From Schistosoma mansoni (lineage: Eukaryota > Platyhelminthes > Trematoda > Strigeidida > Schistosomatidae), in the NCBI RefSeq assembly GCF_000237925.1, contig NC_031500.1, forward strand, positions 9,945,753 to 10,009,752: 64,000 nt of DNA, read 5' to 3'. A program made the position numbers and the translations under genes. The notes under the pieces were generated by a model that searched no databases, was not told where the DNA came from, and saw nothing but the letters and a program-made list of their open reading frames with translations. Position 1 is the first letter of the stretch. Every line of letters starts with the position of its first letter. Shown here piece after piece: positions 36,090 to 46,314 of this stretch.

Positions 36090-36260
36090 TTAAATAACTA
36101 TTAAAAACCAAAAAGTATTAGCCATTCAGTTTTATCTTAGTATGTGACTTCTTAATACGACGCGTTCACGAATTCATCAAGGATAGAACTCACGACCTTT
36201 AGGCCTCATAAGGAGTACTTAAACAGCAGACCATCTAGTTAGCATCTACTAGTGTACAAC
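36090..36260 (-). mobile_element. tRNA-derived SINE copy, strongly decayed
   Basis: The order on the minus strand (GGTGT-type head, box B-like GTGAGTTC, ribozyme site, AAACCA tail) follows the better copies, but identity is low. Confidence 0.35.
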
Positions 36261-36719
36261 TCTAACTCTTATTAATTCACTATATTGTGTAATCTCCATT
36301 TAATATCATTTGTAGATAACTATCTTGTGAAGTTGTAGATCTACACTACTCACTAATCTCATATGAGGATGATACAAATAGTTTTCAATGGTTGTCTAGA
36401 TATAGTCAGTTCATTATCTGGCACAACAAAATTCAATAATCTTCATAAATTCCCTATATTATTAATATTCATTAAATATTTCTTGATTGTTTAAATCAAT
36501 TATCTATTCCTATGACTTATGAGATCTTCTTAGTTGGCATTTATCAACTATTTATTTCTATTAAAATAAAATCAAATCAATTAATTTCAATTATTGAGGG
36601 CGAATAATAATGAAGAATTTAAGACATGAGAAAATTCCTAGAATAGTTTAAAAAGGTTTACAATACTTATTCATTGTTATACCTATTTTCTGATAATCAT
36701 AAACTATTCCGTTTATTTT

Positions 36720-36950
36720 CATAGCTGAAATCATGAGTCAATTGAAGCTAGACCATCATGGAAAACCTGAAACCACTGGATGGCCGTTTCGTCCAATTAT
36801 GGGACTCCTCAGCAGTGCGCATCCACGATCCCGCACTCGCGAGATTCGAACCAAGGACCTGTCAGTTTCGCGCCGGAGCATTTAATCGACAGACCACTGA
36901 GCCGGCATCCGATAGTGTTAATGTCTAACTTCAATCAACCCCTTCTGATC
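36720..36950 (-). mobile_element. tRNA-derived SINE with intact hammerhead core
   Basis: Near full-length minus-strand copy: leader GTTAGACATTAACACTATCG, GCCGGCTCAGTGGTCTGTCG, box B-like GGTTCGAATCTCG, the hammerhead, then the tail TCAATTGACTCATGATTTCA. Confidence 0.75.
36774..36818 (-). ncRNA. Hammerhead ribozyme in tRNA-derived SINE, core intact
   Basis: On the minus strand: stem I GCACTG, core CTGAGGAG (36812-36805), stem II GTCC...GGAC, GAAA (36790-36787), short stem III, cleavage triplet ATC (36781-36779) and CAGTG closing stem I. All core residues fit CUGANGAG...GAAA and ATC satisfies the NUH rule. Stem II is only four pairs and stem I five to six, so it is a minimal form. Activity is an inference from sequence. 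Confidence 0.65.
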
Positions 36951-37029
36951 TATTCCGTTTATATTATCATTTTCAATGAAATAAACTGATCTGTGATTGA
37001 ATAGTCAATCAAATAAATGTGAATTGCGA

Positions 37030-38120
37030 TTGTAGTTCTTCTAAGGTTACTACTGGGTTCCAAGCCCATATAAAGAAGGAGGGTGGAGAATGGGGTTAGA
37101 AACACTATGACGTCAGAAACAACCTTGCATAAAAAACACTAAACAAAATAAACTATTTAAACTCTGCCCTAGGAGTTGAAGGATATTCATTCAGAAGAAT
37201 CATGACACCTCATAGTGAAAGTCAAGATTCTTTGGAAGTCAAGTGGCCGATATCCTTTCTGACAATTAGAGCAACAATTTATTTAGGTACATGGAAGGTC
37301 CGGACGATAAGGGAGATTGGTAGGACTAATCAAATAGCTACGAAAATGAAGAGATATGAATTGACAGTTCACGGATTCAGTAAAATCCATTGGACTCAAG
37401 CTGGACAGAAAAGGAGAGATTCAGGAGAGATGTTGCTGTACACAGGTCACGAAAAATAAAATGCTTCACACACTCAGGGAGTTGTTCTGATGCTATCCAA
37501 TGAAGTACGAAATTCATTCAAAGGATGCGAATCTCATCCACTCACAATCATCAAAGCATCCTTCAAAACAACGAAGGAGGAAATCACAATGAATATTATC
37601 CAACGTTATGCACTCATCAATGAGAGCAGTGACAACAATAAAGATTAGTTTTATGAGTGGCTGCAATCGATCATGTTGAAGTGTTCAGGAAACGACCTGA
37701 CCATTCTGATGAGAGATGGAAACCTCAAAGTTGTAATGGACAACATTGGATATGAAGATATTATGAGACGAAATGTACTGAGAGAAGGGAACGAGAATGG
37801 TGAGAGATTCACAAATCTATGTAAATTCAACAAGATGGTTATCGGTGGCACAATATCCCACCACAAACACATACACAAAGCTACATGAATTTCATCGGAT
37901 CACAATACACATAACCAGATCGATCATATTTGCATTAGCCAAATGTTCACAAGGTCAATGGGAGGTATGAGAACTACAAGAGGAGCTGACATAACCAAAG
38001 AATTAGTGAACAGTTTGAGAAAAAAACATTAGAACGGTTCAATACAGTCTTCCTTCAACATATTGAAAAACTCAATGAATTCAAGATAGTTCTCAACAAC
38101 AGGTTCCTTCAGTTATGGAA
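37030..38120 (+). mobile_element. RTE-type LINE, 5' part with endonuclease, decayed
   Basis: This aligns with the first third of the LINE at 46788. It has the same leader (GTTACTACTGGGTTCCAAGC), then an endonuclease domain with GTWKVRTIREIGR, a SKIHWTQAGQ stretch, DNIGYEDIMRR and NGERFTNLCKFNKMVIGG. The copy is 5'-retaining but lacks the RT and has several stop codons, for example in the frame near 37458 and 37646. It is older than the intronic copy. Confidence 0.75.
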
Positions 38121-38394
38121 AGGCAAGAAAGTTGCACCATTTACTACCGATAACTCATTACACTTGACAGTAAAACAAGTCCCCTCTCAGACCATGAGCA
38201 TGCTGATTTCGATCTTATCGTTCTCCACATAAACTCTTTTGCATGATAAAATCTAAGGAAACGAGTATTTCAGTTATTATACTTCAGCTAGGTTATTAGG
38301 ATATGTGAAACCCATAATCATATCAACGTAACAGTTACGATCAGGATATTCGCTGACTGTTATTGAAAATCAAACCAAAAGACGACCAAAAATT

Positions 38395-38605
38395 AAATTA
38401 AGCGCTCTGGCGCGAGACTGATAGGTCCTGAGTTTGAATCTCGAGAGGCGGGATCGTGGATGCACACCGCTGAGGAGACCCACTATACGACAAAACGGCC
38501 TTCCAGTGCTTCTAGGTTTTCCATGGTGATCTAGCTTCAATGGACTCATGATTTCAACTATGAAAATACTGAAATCTCCACAAAACCCCTTCTGGTTAAA
38601 AACAA
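38395..38605 (+). mobile_element. tRNA-derived SINE with mutated hammerhead
   Basis: Plus-strand copy starting within its tRNA-like head (GAGTTTGAATCTCG), then GCTGAGGAGACCC and ACGACAAAACGG, where the GAAA context is altered, and the complete tail ending CACAAAACCCCTTCTGG. Confidence 0.7.
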
Positions 38606-38909
38606 AACTTTTTTATATTTTACCGCTTTACAGTTTAACAATGAATTCATTTATCATCATTTGCCCTACTAATTATAAATCTCTTTTATATTGAATTTAT
38701 CATTTAAAAAAAAATTGTGTTAACTTTCATCATATTAATAATAAAATTCTATCCTTATTTACAATGGTACTTTATAATGAGTTAAACGAAAAAAGAAAAA
38801 AAAACAGTACCATAGATTTCAGGTCAACCAGCAGTAATTATAACAAAGTACAATAAAGTACATTAAATCAACTTTTTTTGTCAAAAGTACAATTTATTCG
38901 TCTACATAA

Positions 38910-39370
38910 TGTTATATCCCGAAGAGAATTATGAATGGTAACTTTTGAGGAATATTTATCGACCAATATGATATGTATATTTCCTATTGTATAATTGTTA
39001 AGTAACTAACCTAATCGTATTCATGTCGTTCTTATTATAAGCTTTGTTTTGATCTATAAGCTATTATTATACGATTTACTGTTCTTGTGTTATCCCCAGC
39101 CTTCTACATTCACAGCCACTTTGGGCTAAATCTTGTACAAATGTTATTTTCTATTTTATGGTACGATGTGGTCTGTCTGTTTAGTATATAAACCCAGTAT
39201 GTTTGAAATAAATGATTCATATTGCAGAGGCGGTTATTGGTGTTCTGGACTTAACTAGTTGGGCTAGGCAAATAACAGGACTGATAAGTGTTCTAGACTG
39301 CTCGTACGGGTTTTATGTATCATTGGTTCGGTCGATAATTCACTGCTCCCTAATTGGTGGTATTATTACG
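38910..39370 (+). mobile_element. Possible solo LTR (fossil)
   Basis: It begins TGTTATATCCCG and contains TATATAAA (39185-39192) with AATAAA (39207-39212) shortly after, in the order expected inside an LTR. The right end is not certain and no target duplication was found. Confidence 0.4.
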
Positions 39371-39391
39371 TTATGTAATTGTGAATATTAA

Positions 39392-39545
39392 TCGTGGATG
39401 CGCACTGCTGAGGAGTCCCACAATAGGACAAAACAGCTGTCCAGTGCTTCCAGGTTTTCCATGGTGATCTAGCTTCAATTGACACATGATTTCAACTATG
39501 AAAATACTGAAATCTCCACAAAACCCCTTCTGATTATAATCATAA
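39392..39545 (+). mobile_element. tRNA-derived SINE, 5'-truncated, mutated hammerhead
   Basis: It starts just upstream of GGATGCGCACTGCTGAGGAG and runs to the full 3' end CCCCTTCTGA. The GAAA of the hammerhead reads AAAA, which should abolish cleavage; the rest of the core is kept. Confidence 0.75.
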
Positions 39546-39934
39546 AAAACTTTCAATATTAAAAGTTATAACAATGAACAGAGTGATATAACTGTAAAAT
39601 AAAGGGTTTTTATATGGTAATAATATAAATTGGCTATTAGATTTTATGATTATAATACAAGATAATTTTAGACCACCTATTTAGTTCATGTGATAAGTAT
39701 AAGTGTAATATCTAACTAATAATTGAGAAATAGCTTAGCCGAGGTTTTGTCTGTTTATCTTATCTAACGGATCAATCACATCTTATTTTGACATATGTAA
39801 ATCTTAAGAGGTTTGACAACGGAAACTGATCAATTTCAATCTTCATTATTATTAATGACAGATAATTACAAATACTCAGAATTTATGTAGTTCATATTAC
39901 AGGATGACCTTAGATGGATAACTAATGATAAATA

Positions 39935-40235
39935 GAAAGCACTAAAAAGAAGTTTAGTCCGAGTATAGGACACCACAGAAGTAAGTATTCAATAACTTAC
40001 TAAGGATCGAACTCAGCATCTTCATGTCTTATTGGGACCGTCTAACCTTTAGATCATTGAGTTTATATCCAGTGATTTGCGTTTCTAGTTTCAGTCGATG
40101 CTCAATATTCCAAAATCAACTTCTAATTCCTTTTAAAGAGCTGTTCGGCACTTCCTGGTTTTCAGTGGTTGTCTAGCTGAAGTTAGTTCTTAAAATGAAT
40201 TATTAAATTCGACAATCTTCATAAAACTCCTCGCA
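39935..40235. mobile_element. Decayed tRNA-derived SINE pieces
   Basis: A minus-strand piece (about 39935-40110) and a plus-strand tail piece (about 40140-40235, with TTCCTGGTTTTCAGTGG) lie head to head, both strongly diverged. Confidence 0.4.
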
Positions 40236-40499
40236 AATTAACTAAAAATTCTTAAAATTACTATGACAGTTCCAGGAAATCATTGAAAATCCATTAATCT
40301 TGACTATAATGACAACATTCGATATTAGTTTATTTATTTATGACACTTAACACCAAGCATAGAAAATAAAATTTAAAAATGAACTTCTCAAGTCCTAGAA
40401 AAAAGTCAAGGCTGGTGAAGTTTATACACATCTGTAGTGAAATCGTTGTTACTAGTCGGATTAGATGATGGTCACACTATTTAACAAATTGATTTTAGA

Positions 40500-40580
40500 T
40501 CAGAAGGGGTTTTGTGGATATTTCAATATTTTCATGGTGGTCTAGCTTCAATTGACTCATGATTTCAACTATGAAAAAAT
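40500..40580. mobile_element. SINE 3'-end foldback, very short
   Basis: TCAGAAGGGGTTTTGTGG on the left is the SINE 3' end on the minus strand. It switches at about 40536 into GGTGGTCTAGCTTCAATTGA on the plus strand, ending CTATGAAAA. Confidence 0.65.
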
Positions 40581-41090
40581 TGATTTTAGATGGAATTGTA
40601 CTAAAGGACGCTAAATAAGTGAATTTTATGGTTGGCCGTTTGCCTAGAGACTTGGAGCTCATGGAATCGGTACCTATTAGGACTATGTATTCTCATGCTG
40701 GGACGAACAGTTGCCCCGTGCTAGTTGACTTTCGGTGAAACTCCAACTGAAACCAATCTGTGACGAATACAACCTACAAATTCAACCGAAATTCACAAAA
40801 CACCTTCAAATAAAACAGACGATGTAAGTAATTATTATCTAATGAATACTTCAAGGGATCATTCATACTAGAAAACCACTAATTATACAAGAAATAGAGG
40901 ATGTTAAAAATTATCACATTCTGTCAGAGGAAAAAATTGTTGAATCAATGCAAGCATTGAAATGCTGAAGATGACTATGAAACCAGATTTATTTCTCAAT
41001 TCCCCAGTTAGATAACTAAATCTTGAATAAAATGAAGTACAATTCTTGGTAAATCTTTTTCAATAAACTAAAAACGATAATTTACTTAGT
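40581..41090. other. AT-rich stretch, no gene seen
   Basis: Nothing recognised. Confidence 0.4.
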
Positions 41091-41092
41091 AC

Positions 41093-41248
41093 TGTTTGTT
41101 TGAATCTTCCCATTGATGTTTAGGACTGCAACTGGTCAGTCTCTTATTGGCATATGTGCATACTGTGTGTATTGCCTCGATATAGCCTTAATTCACAAGC
41201 ATTATAAGCTTCCTGGATTCCACTGCTAGCCACTATCCATTTCTGCTC
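41093..41248 (+). mobile_element. Rearranged Sm-alpha-type SINE, truncated
   Basis: The inverted tail module (TTTGTTTGAATCTTCCC ...) is joined directly to the last part of the hammerhead (CTGGATTCCACTGC) and CACTATCCATTTCTGCT. The ribozyme core is absent. It lies 325 bp from the oppositely oriented copy at 41573. Confidence 0.7.
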
Positions 41249-41572
41249 ATAAAAACGATAAGCTTGTTGAAAGCAATCAATGTTGACATCATTTCAATAA
41301 ACTTATCAAGACAATGTTTTTGAAAAGTGGTTATTAATATTATTCATATAGTCAACCACAAAATGAGTGGATGTTTGTTTAACCAAAATGATGTGTTCAA
41401 ATTGGAAGAAATTTAGATTTAGTTGTTCAGTGTTGTAACAATTCATATAAACCCGGTGAGTAAATACACTTTGTTGACTAATAGATACAGTATGGATTAG
41501 AAAAACACAATGTAATCTAATGTGAATATTATTGCTTACAAGTGAAATACAGAGAAATATAAACTTACTTTG

Positions 41573-41803
41573 TAAGCAAAGATGGATAGTGACTAGCAGT
41601 GGAGTCGAGGACGCGCGTTTCGTCCCATTTGGGACTCGTCAGCTGGATGTACTTGCATTCACTGATAGCCACTATCCATCTTTGCTTACCATGCTTGTGA
41701 ATTAAGGCTATATTGAGGCAATACGCACAGTATGCATAGATACCAATAAGAGACTGACCAGTTGCAGTCCTAAACATCAATGGGAAGATTCAAACAAACA
41801 ATA
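41573..41803 (-). mobile_element. Rearranged Sm-alpha-type SINE with intact hammerhead
   Basis: Same architecture as the 10.2 kb copy but on the minus strand: inverted tail first, then the hammerhead cassette. The cassette is bracketed by an inverted repeat of about 19 bp, GTAAGCAAAGATGGATAGTG and its complement. The outer end is CAAACAAACAATATT. Confidence 0.75.
41593..41656 (-). ncRNA. Hammerhead ribozyme (Sm-alpha type), intact core
   Basis: On the minus strand: CTGACGAG (41642-41635), perfect five-pair stem II GTCCC/GGGAC with AAAT loop (41635-41622), GAAA (41621-41618), CGCGC stem III region and GTC (41612-41610) before the stem I return CTCGACTCCACTGC. The core and the cleavage triplet are intact. 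Stem I has a C/C mismatch three pairs from the core. Cleavage after 41610 is predicted. Confidence 0.8.
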
Positions 41804-41809
41804 TTAAGT

Positions 41810-44800
41810 GAATATAAACTTTTATGAAAATTGAAAAATATTAAAGTACATAAAATGTTGACTGTTAAATTCGTTCATTCAAATGAAATTTTCAATTTGC
41901 TCGCCGACCATATTATTCAGTTTTATAATATCTCTGGACATGTTTTATTGTGGATCGTTTCGTAGTCTAGATGTTCGGAACCAAATTGGGAGGAAACCCT
42001 TGGTTTTATGTTAATTAGCATTCGTCAGCTAGACATATATGTAATCCTTAAGTAACTAACGTTTCTCGTGAGGTTCGAACTCGTCTCACTATTTGCAAAT
42101 ATTGGATTACTTAAGATGTGATATGGGCAAAACTAGCATTGCGACCACTATCGTTCCGTTTACATATCTAAATTTCTTTCGTAATATAGATAGTTGGTAT
42201 TCAATGTTATCCTTATATTAGAATAAAACTTGTACTTATGGTGTTATTTCATGATTAAAAGAGCACAGAATGTGGTAATTGATGTCAGCCATCGTACAAA
42301 GTTCTTCACTGACTACAATCAAACAACTGAATTATTGGAAACTAGGATGTGACACATTGTGCGAATCACCAAATTTCATCACAAAGTAAACCCTAACCTG
42401 GATTCCATAAAGCAAAAAGAAAAGAGATAAGCCAAAAAAATACACGACGACAGGAATTGTAGAGATCTAAAATATTAATAACACTTGACGATAACTGGGA
42501 AAGAAAGCTGAGAACAGAGTTGGTTTGAGTTTCTTGGTCGGCGGCCCATGTCCCATGAGGCTTAAGTAAGGACCCCATGAACTAACCAAATAAAACATCA
42601 TAGGAAGAAAACACCGAGTTATAGATAACCAGATCTCTCTCCCATTTTACTACTATTTCAGTCAACACAACATCTAGAAATAACGTAGAGCGAGTGAAAT
42701 ATATCTTTCTTTTCCCTTACTATTTTAGAGATTAACCAACTGTGCTAGCTTTCATGACGTGCTTAATCATTTCTCATGTTATGCTACTAAAGCCACCAAG
42801 TTATTTGCTAACACAAATCTTTTTGAACTTACACATCATCAAACTATTCATCTAAACTAACTCATTACTTCGACCAGGACACGTAGTGATTACAAAGAAG
42901 CCACTGCTTTTAGGGGGTAAACTCGTTGCCAATAGATTATTATCATGCAACCTCCTAATAGAAGACAGTGTTAGACAGAACATATGTCTGAAACAGAATA
43001 TCATGTTCGAAATATTTCCCCGAAACCCACTTTCCTTAGACACTGATAGATAATGGATCTCTTGCGCCTGTTCGACCTATGAAAGTAGTGATATACACAG
43101 GGAGCAAGCATCCGATAGGTATCTTCGAAACACCACTCCTACTTTGAGGAACAACTGGGTGAAGAATGCCAAAGTTAGACGTAGGCCACTGGATGAATTG
43201 ACTTGAGACTAGGAATCTCGATTCACGGAGTTGGTTTGGATAAACGTGACGTATACTTAGCCATTGCCAGCCTAAAAGTCCAAAGCTGGTAGGCGAAAAT
43301 GTGAGTTAGGAAACAGCTACAGGTCCCTAAATATAAATACTGCGCTAGCCAACGAACTCAGTAGACCACCTAGTTCAGATTTGGCAATAATTGGAACCAG
43401 TGGTCTAATGGGAAGAGTTCTGTCTCAGATACTCGCTTATACCTGTCTAGTACCTCATACTTAATTTCTAGGTAGTCTTTTTTAATATAACTGATACTTT
43501 TATTTATCCGCCTTTCTTAATCATCATCCAGGGCTGTCAAAGTATCGCAACTTGGTCAAGACCGTGTCCGTACTATGCTTTTGATTCTTACTGCTCACAA
43601 ATATTTATTGACAGCCCTTCTCAACTTCCTGCTTTGTAGCTACCACGCCTCACTAGTTCCAACGGCAGCATGAAGACCATGTCAGCCATTCTCAGGGTGA
43701 ACGCCCACTTTCTTATGAAACGGTTCAAAAACTTACCGCATCCAGCAAGCCCTAAAAAGTCCCGCTTAGTAGGAAGGTGCCTTAGACTCCTATTAATACA
43801 CTTCAAACGTGATTTACATATAGCCTATTCTGGTCCACTACTGAGGTGAAATCTGTGGTTGCCAGATCAACAAAAACGATAAAGAGTAGGCGACCTGCAC
43901 CATAGTTTGGTGGAGCATGAGAGACTATAAGCAAGGATCCAAAGTGCTTCTTTCCCACTTAAACTGAAAACGAGATTGTGAAGAATCGAAGGACGACCTG
44001 TGCTGGTTCCCCATATTAATTCAGCGGAGTTGCATTTCAATTTTCTAAGCGTATTACAGAGCAGATGTAATGGGATTCCAGAGTCTTGATAAGTGAACCA
44101 ATAATCTGTAGAGAATCAGGGAACTTCAAAGTGAAAAACACCTGTCGGTTTCAGCGGTGTACACCGTCACGTAAGTATCTAAACGGGACAAAACTGTTAC
44201 AATATTAGGCTATACTTATACACCAGTATTATCCTATGTGCTACCGCTTCTTCATAATGTACTGGGAAGTATCTGAATCGAAAATATACGTAATGCAGTG
44301 AACACTATGATCGATACAAATACTCTACATATTGTTAGTTTACTGAACCTGTTTGTTTACAATTAGCCCTAGGATACGAATATTTTCAAATGAATGTATT
44401 TGGTGAACTAGTATTATGGGAATTCTAATCTACATATCATTAGTGGACCTGAACACACATGTTAGACACTATTTGTAAGCCTAAACTTTAAATAGGAATT
44501 TTGAATGTCGATGAGACACACTTTTGTTGAACGACCCTATTTAGAACAAAAACTCACTGAAATTTTCTAGTAACAAGAAAACAGAAGTAAGTAAATAAGG
44601 TCAGCAGCGAACATTTTTGTAAAAAAAACTTATAATATTGTCACACAACCCCTTCAACTTTTACCTTGGATATTGTTTTGCAGCACTCCACACAAAATCA
44701 AGAAAGCCAATATTTCGACCGAAAGTACAAAGAAAATGTGTGCGAAGTTGTTTTTTCTTCATAAACTAAGTAAGATACACAAGTAACACTCAGTTTTCTA

Positions 44801-45083
44801 AATTGATTATTTGGTCAAATTGTCGGGCTGATTCCTAGTTGAGCATCACTTTTCCAACGGGTTTTCTTTTTTCTGCACATCCCATACATAATACAAACAT
44901 ACACACAATAATCTGTTGACCCTAAAAGAAAAGTGATAAAGTGTCCTAAGCAGAAAAGAGAAGTAGGAAAGAATAAAACGACAGACAGGCGGGGAAGGGA
45001 GCAAGAAATCACAAAACACAACATTGATTGTAAAGTCATTTACAGAGTGGTTTAAAAAAGGGTGAGATATATGTACACTTTCA
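41810..45083. other. Intergenic, no gene recognised
   Basis: No exon with splice sites or a family motif was found. A segment at about 42380-42600 has CTTGGTCGGCGGCCCATG, which recalls the last codons of the RTE LINE, but it is too short to call. The stretch 43500-44100 is less AT-rich and may hold old repeat sequence. Confidence 0.4.
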
Positions 45084-45089
45084 TTTATT
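45084..45089 (-). promoter_or_regulatory. Poly(A) signal AATAAA of the RRM gene
   Basis: Canonical hexamer on the minus strand, about 155 bp after the stop codon, in T/A-rich context. Confidence 0.5.
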
Positions 45090-45243
45090 ATTTTTTGTTT
45101 GGTACCTAAAACGAAAATTTAGTTTTGAATGCGAGAATTGGCCACGCATGTAAATTGTAAATCCATTTTAGTTGATCAACAACTGTGTGTAGGGGTTTTT
45201 TGATTTAAAAAAAAACAATAATAGACGTAAGTTATGTCTCTAC

Positions 45244-46314
45244 TTAAGGAGACGATGGGTTTAAAATCGTGCAACTAGTTGGCATACGAACTTCGGTACT
45301 ACTGCTAACAGGTGAACTCTTTTTCTTCGACGGAGATCTTGAATGATGTTTATGACTACTAATACTAGATGAATAAGGATTTTTCTTTCGTCTATTCAAC
45401 TGTTGTATAGATGATGATGCTGATTTGGTATCATTTAAACTGACCACCTCATTACAATGACTACTACAAACGGTTGAATTTGACGATGATGAATCTCGAT
45501 GTTTGTCCGTTATTTTATTTTTTCTTTGTGATGATGAAGCACTTGACTGATAGTCAGCAGAATTCGATGAACCATTAACTTCTAGATTAGACGAAGAGAA
45601 ATGATGGTTCCCCGTTAAATAAGTAGAATTTGAAACGGAAGAATGATTAGAAGGATTAGGTGAAGTGATTACATTAAATTCTTCATTGGACAAACCCGAT
45701 AAGTTAGTAAGATCTGAAGAACTAATTTTTTCTTGCACAGGATTTGAGCAACATTGAGTATCATTTTGTTCTGCTGTGTTAGACACAGTAATAGTATTTT
45801 GAGTAGCAGTAGTAGTATAAACAACATTCCCATCGCTTGAAGTTAACTCGTGTGAATTTTGAAGAACAGATGATGTTTGATAAGCTAAGTCACTCTCTGA
45901 AGTGTTGACAGAATTCAAAGAACATAGTTTTTGGTTACCAACATTTGACCATTCTTGTGTTTCGCAAGAAGAAATATCAGTCACCAAGTTTGAATGAGAT
46001 GATGAAGCGTTAGTCATGCTATTTGAACCAAAAGTCATCATTTGAAATTCAGAGGTAATTAAACCAACAGAATTTGGATTTGTAGTTGTTTCTGAAACTG
46101 GACACGAATTACATGGTATATTTTGCACCTGACAAGCAATGGGAGTGTTATTAGAGGAAAGAAGTGGTTGCTTCTGATGACCACTAGTTGATGAAACACC
46201 TGATGGATAAGCGGCTGACGTGGATCCATTTGATGATTGATAAAGACAATTAATAGGGGTCTGAGCCAAAATAACCATTTGAGAATTGCTTGCAACTGCA
46301 GCTCCAGGAACACT
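45244..46314 (-). CDS. RRM gene, last coding exon
   Basis: 1071 bp, acceptor CTTTTTTAG, stop TAA at 45246-45244. It encodes 356 residues, strongly Ser/Asn/Thr-rich, with a basic Ser-rich stretch near the end ([19 protein letters not shown]) that could act as a nuclear signal. The frame is open over the full exon in low-complexity sequence with coding-like codon use. Confidence 0.85.
   Translation of the reverse strand, partial: SVPGAAVASNSQMVILAQTPINCLYQSSNGSTSAAYPSGVSSTSGHQKQPLLSSNNTPIACQVQNIPCNSCPVSETTTNPNSVGLITSEFQMMTFGSNSMTNASSSHSNLVTDISSCETQEWSNVGNQKLCSLNSVNTSESDLAYQTSSVLQNSHELTSSDGNVVYTTTATQNTITVSNTAEQNDTQCCSNPVQEKISSSDLTNLSGLSNEEFNVITSPNPSNHSSVSNSTYLTGNHHFSSSNLEVNGSSNSADYQSSASSSQRKNKITDKHRDSSSSNSTVCSSHCNEVVSLNDTKSASSSIQQLNRRKKNPYSSSISSHKHHSRSPSKKKSSPVSSSTEVRMPTSCTILNPSSP

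Noticed and set aside
42380-42600. Possible end of an RTE LINE
   Set aside because: Only about 20 bp (CTTGGTCGGCGGCCCATG) resemble the element's end, and no other part is found nearby.
43621-43806. 61-codon minus-strand frame with basic residues
   Set aside because: No motif, no splice partners and no matching 3' signal.
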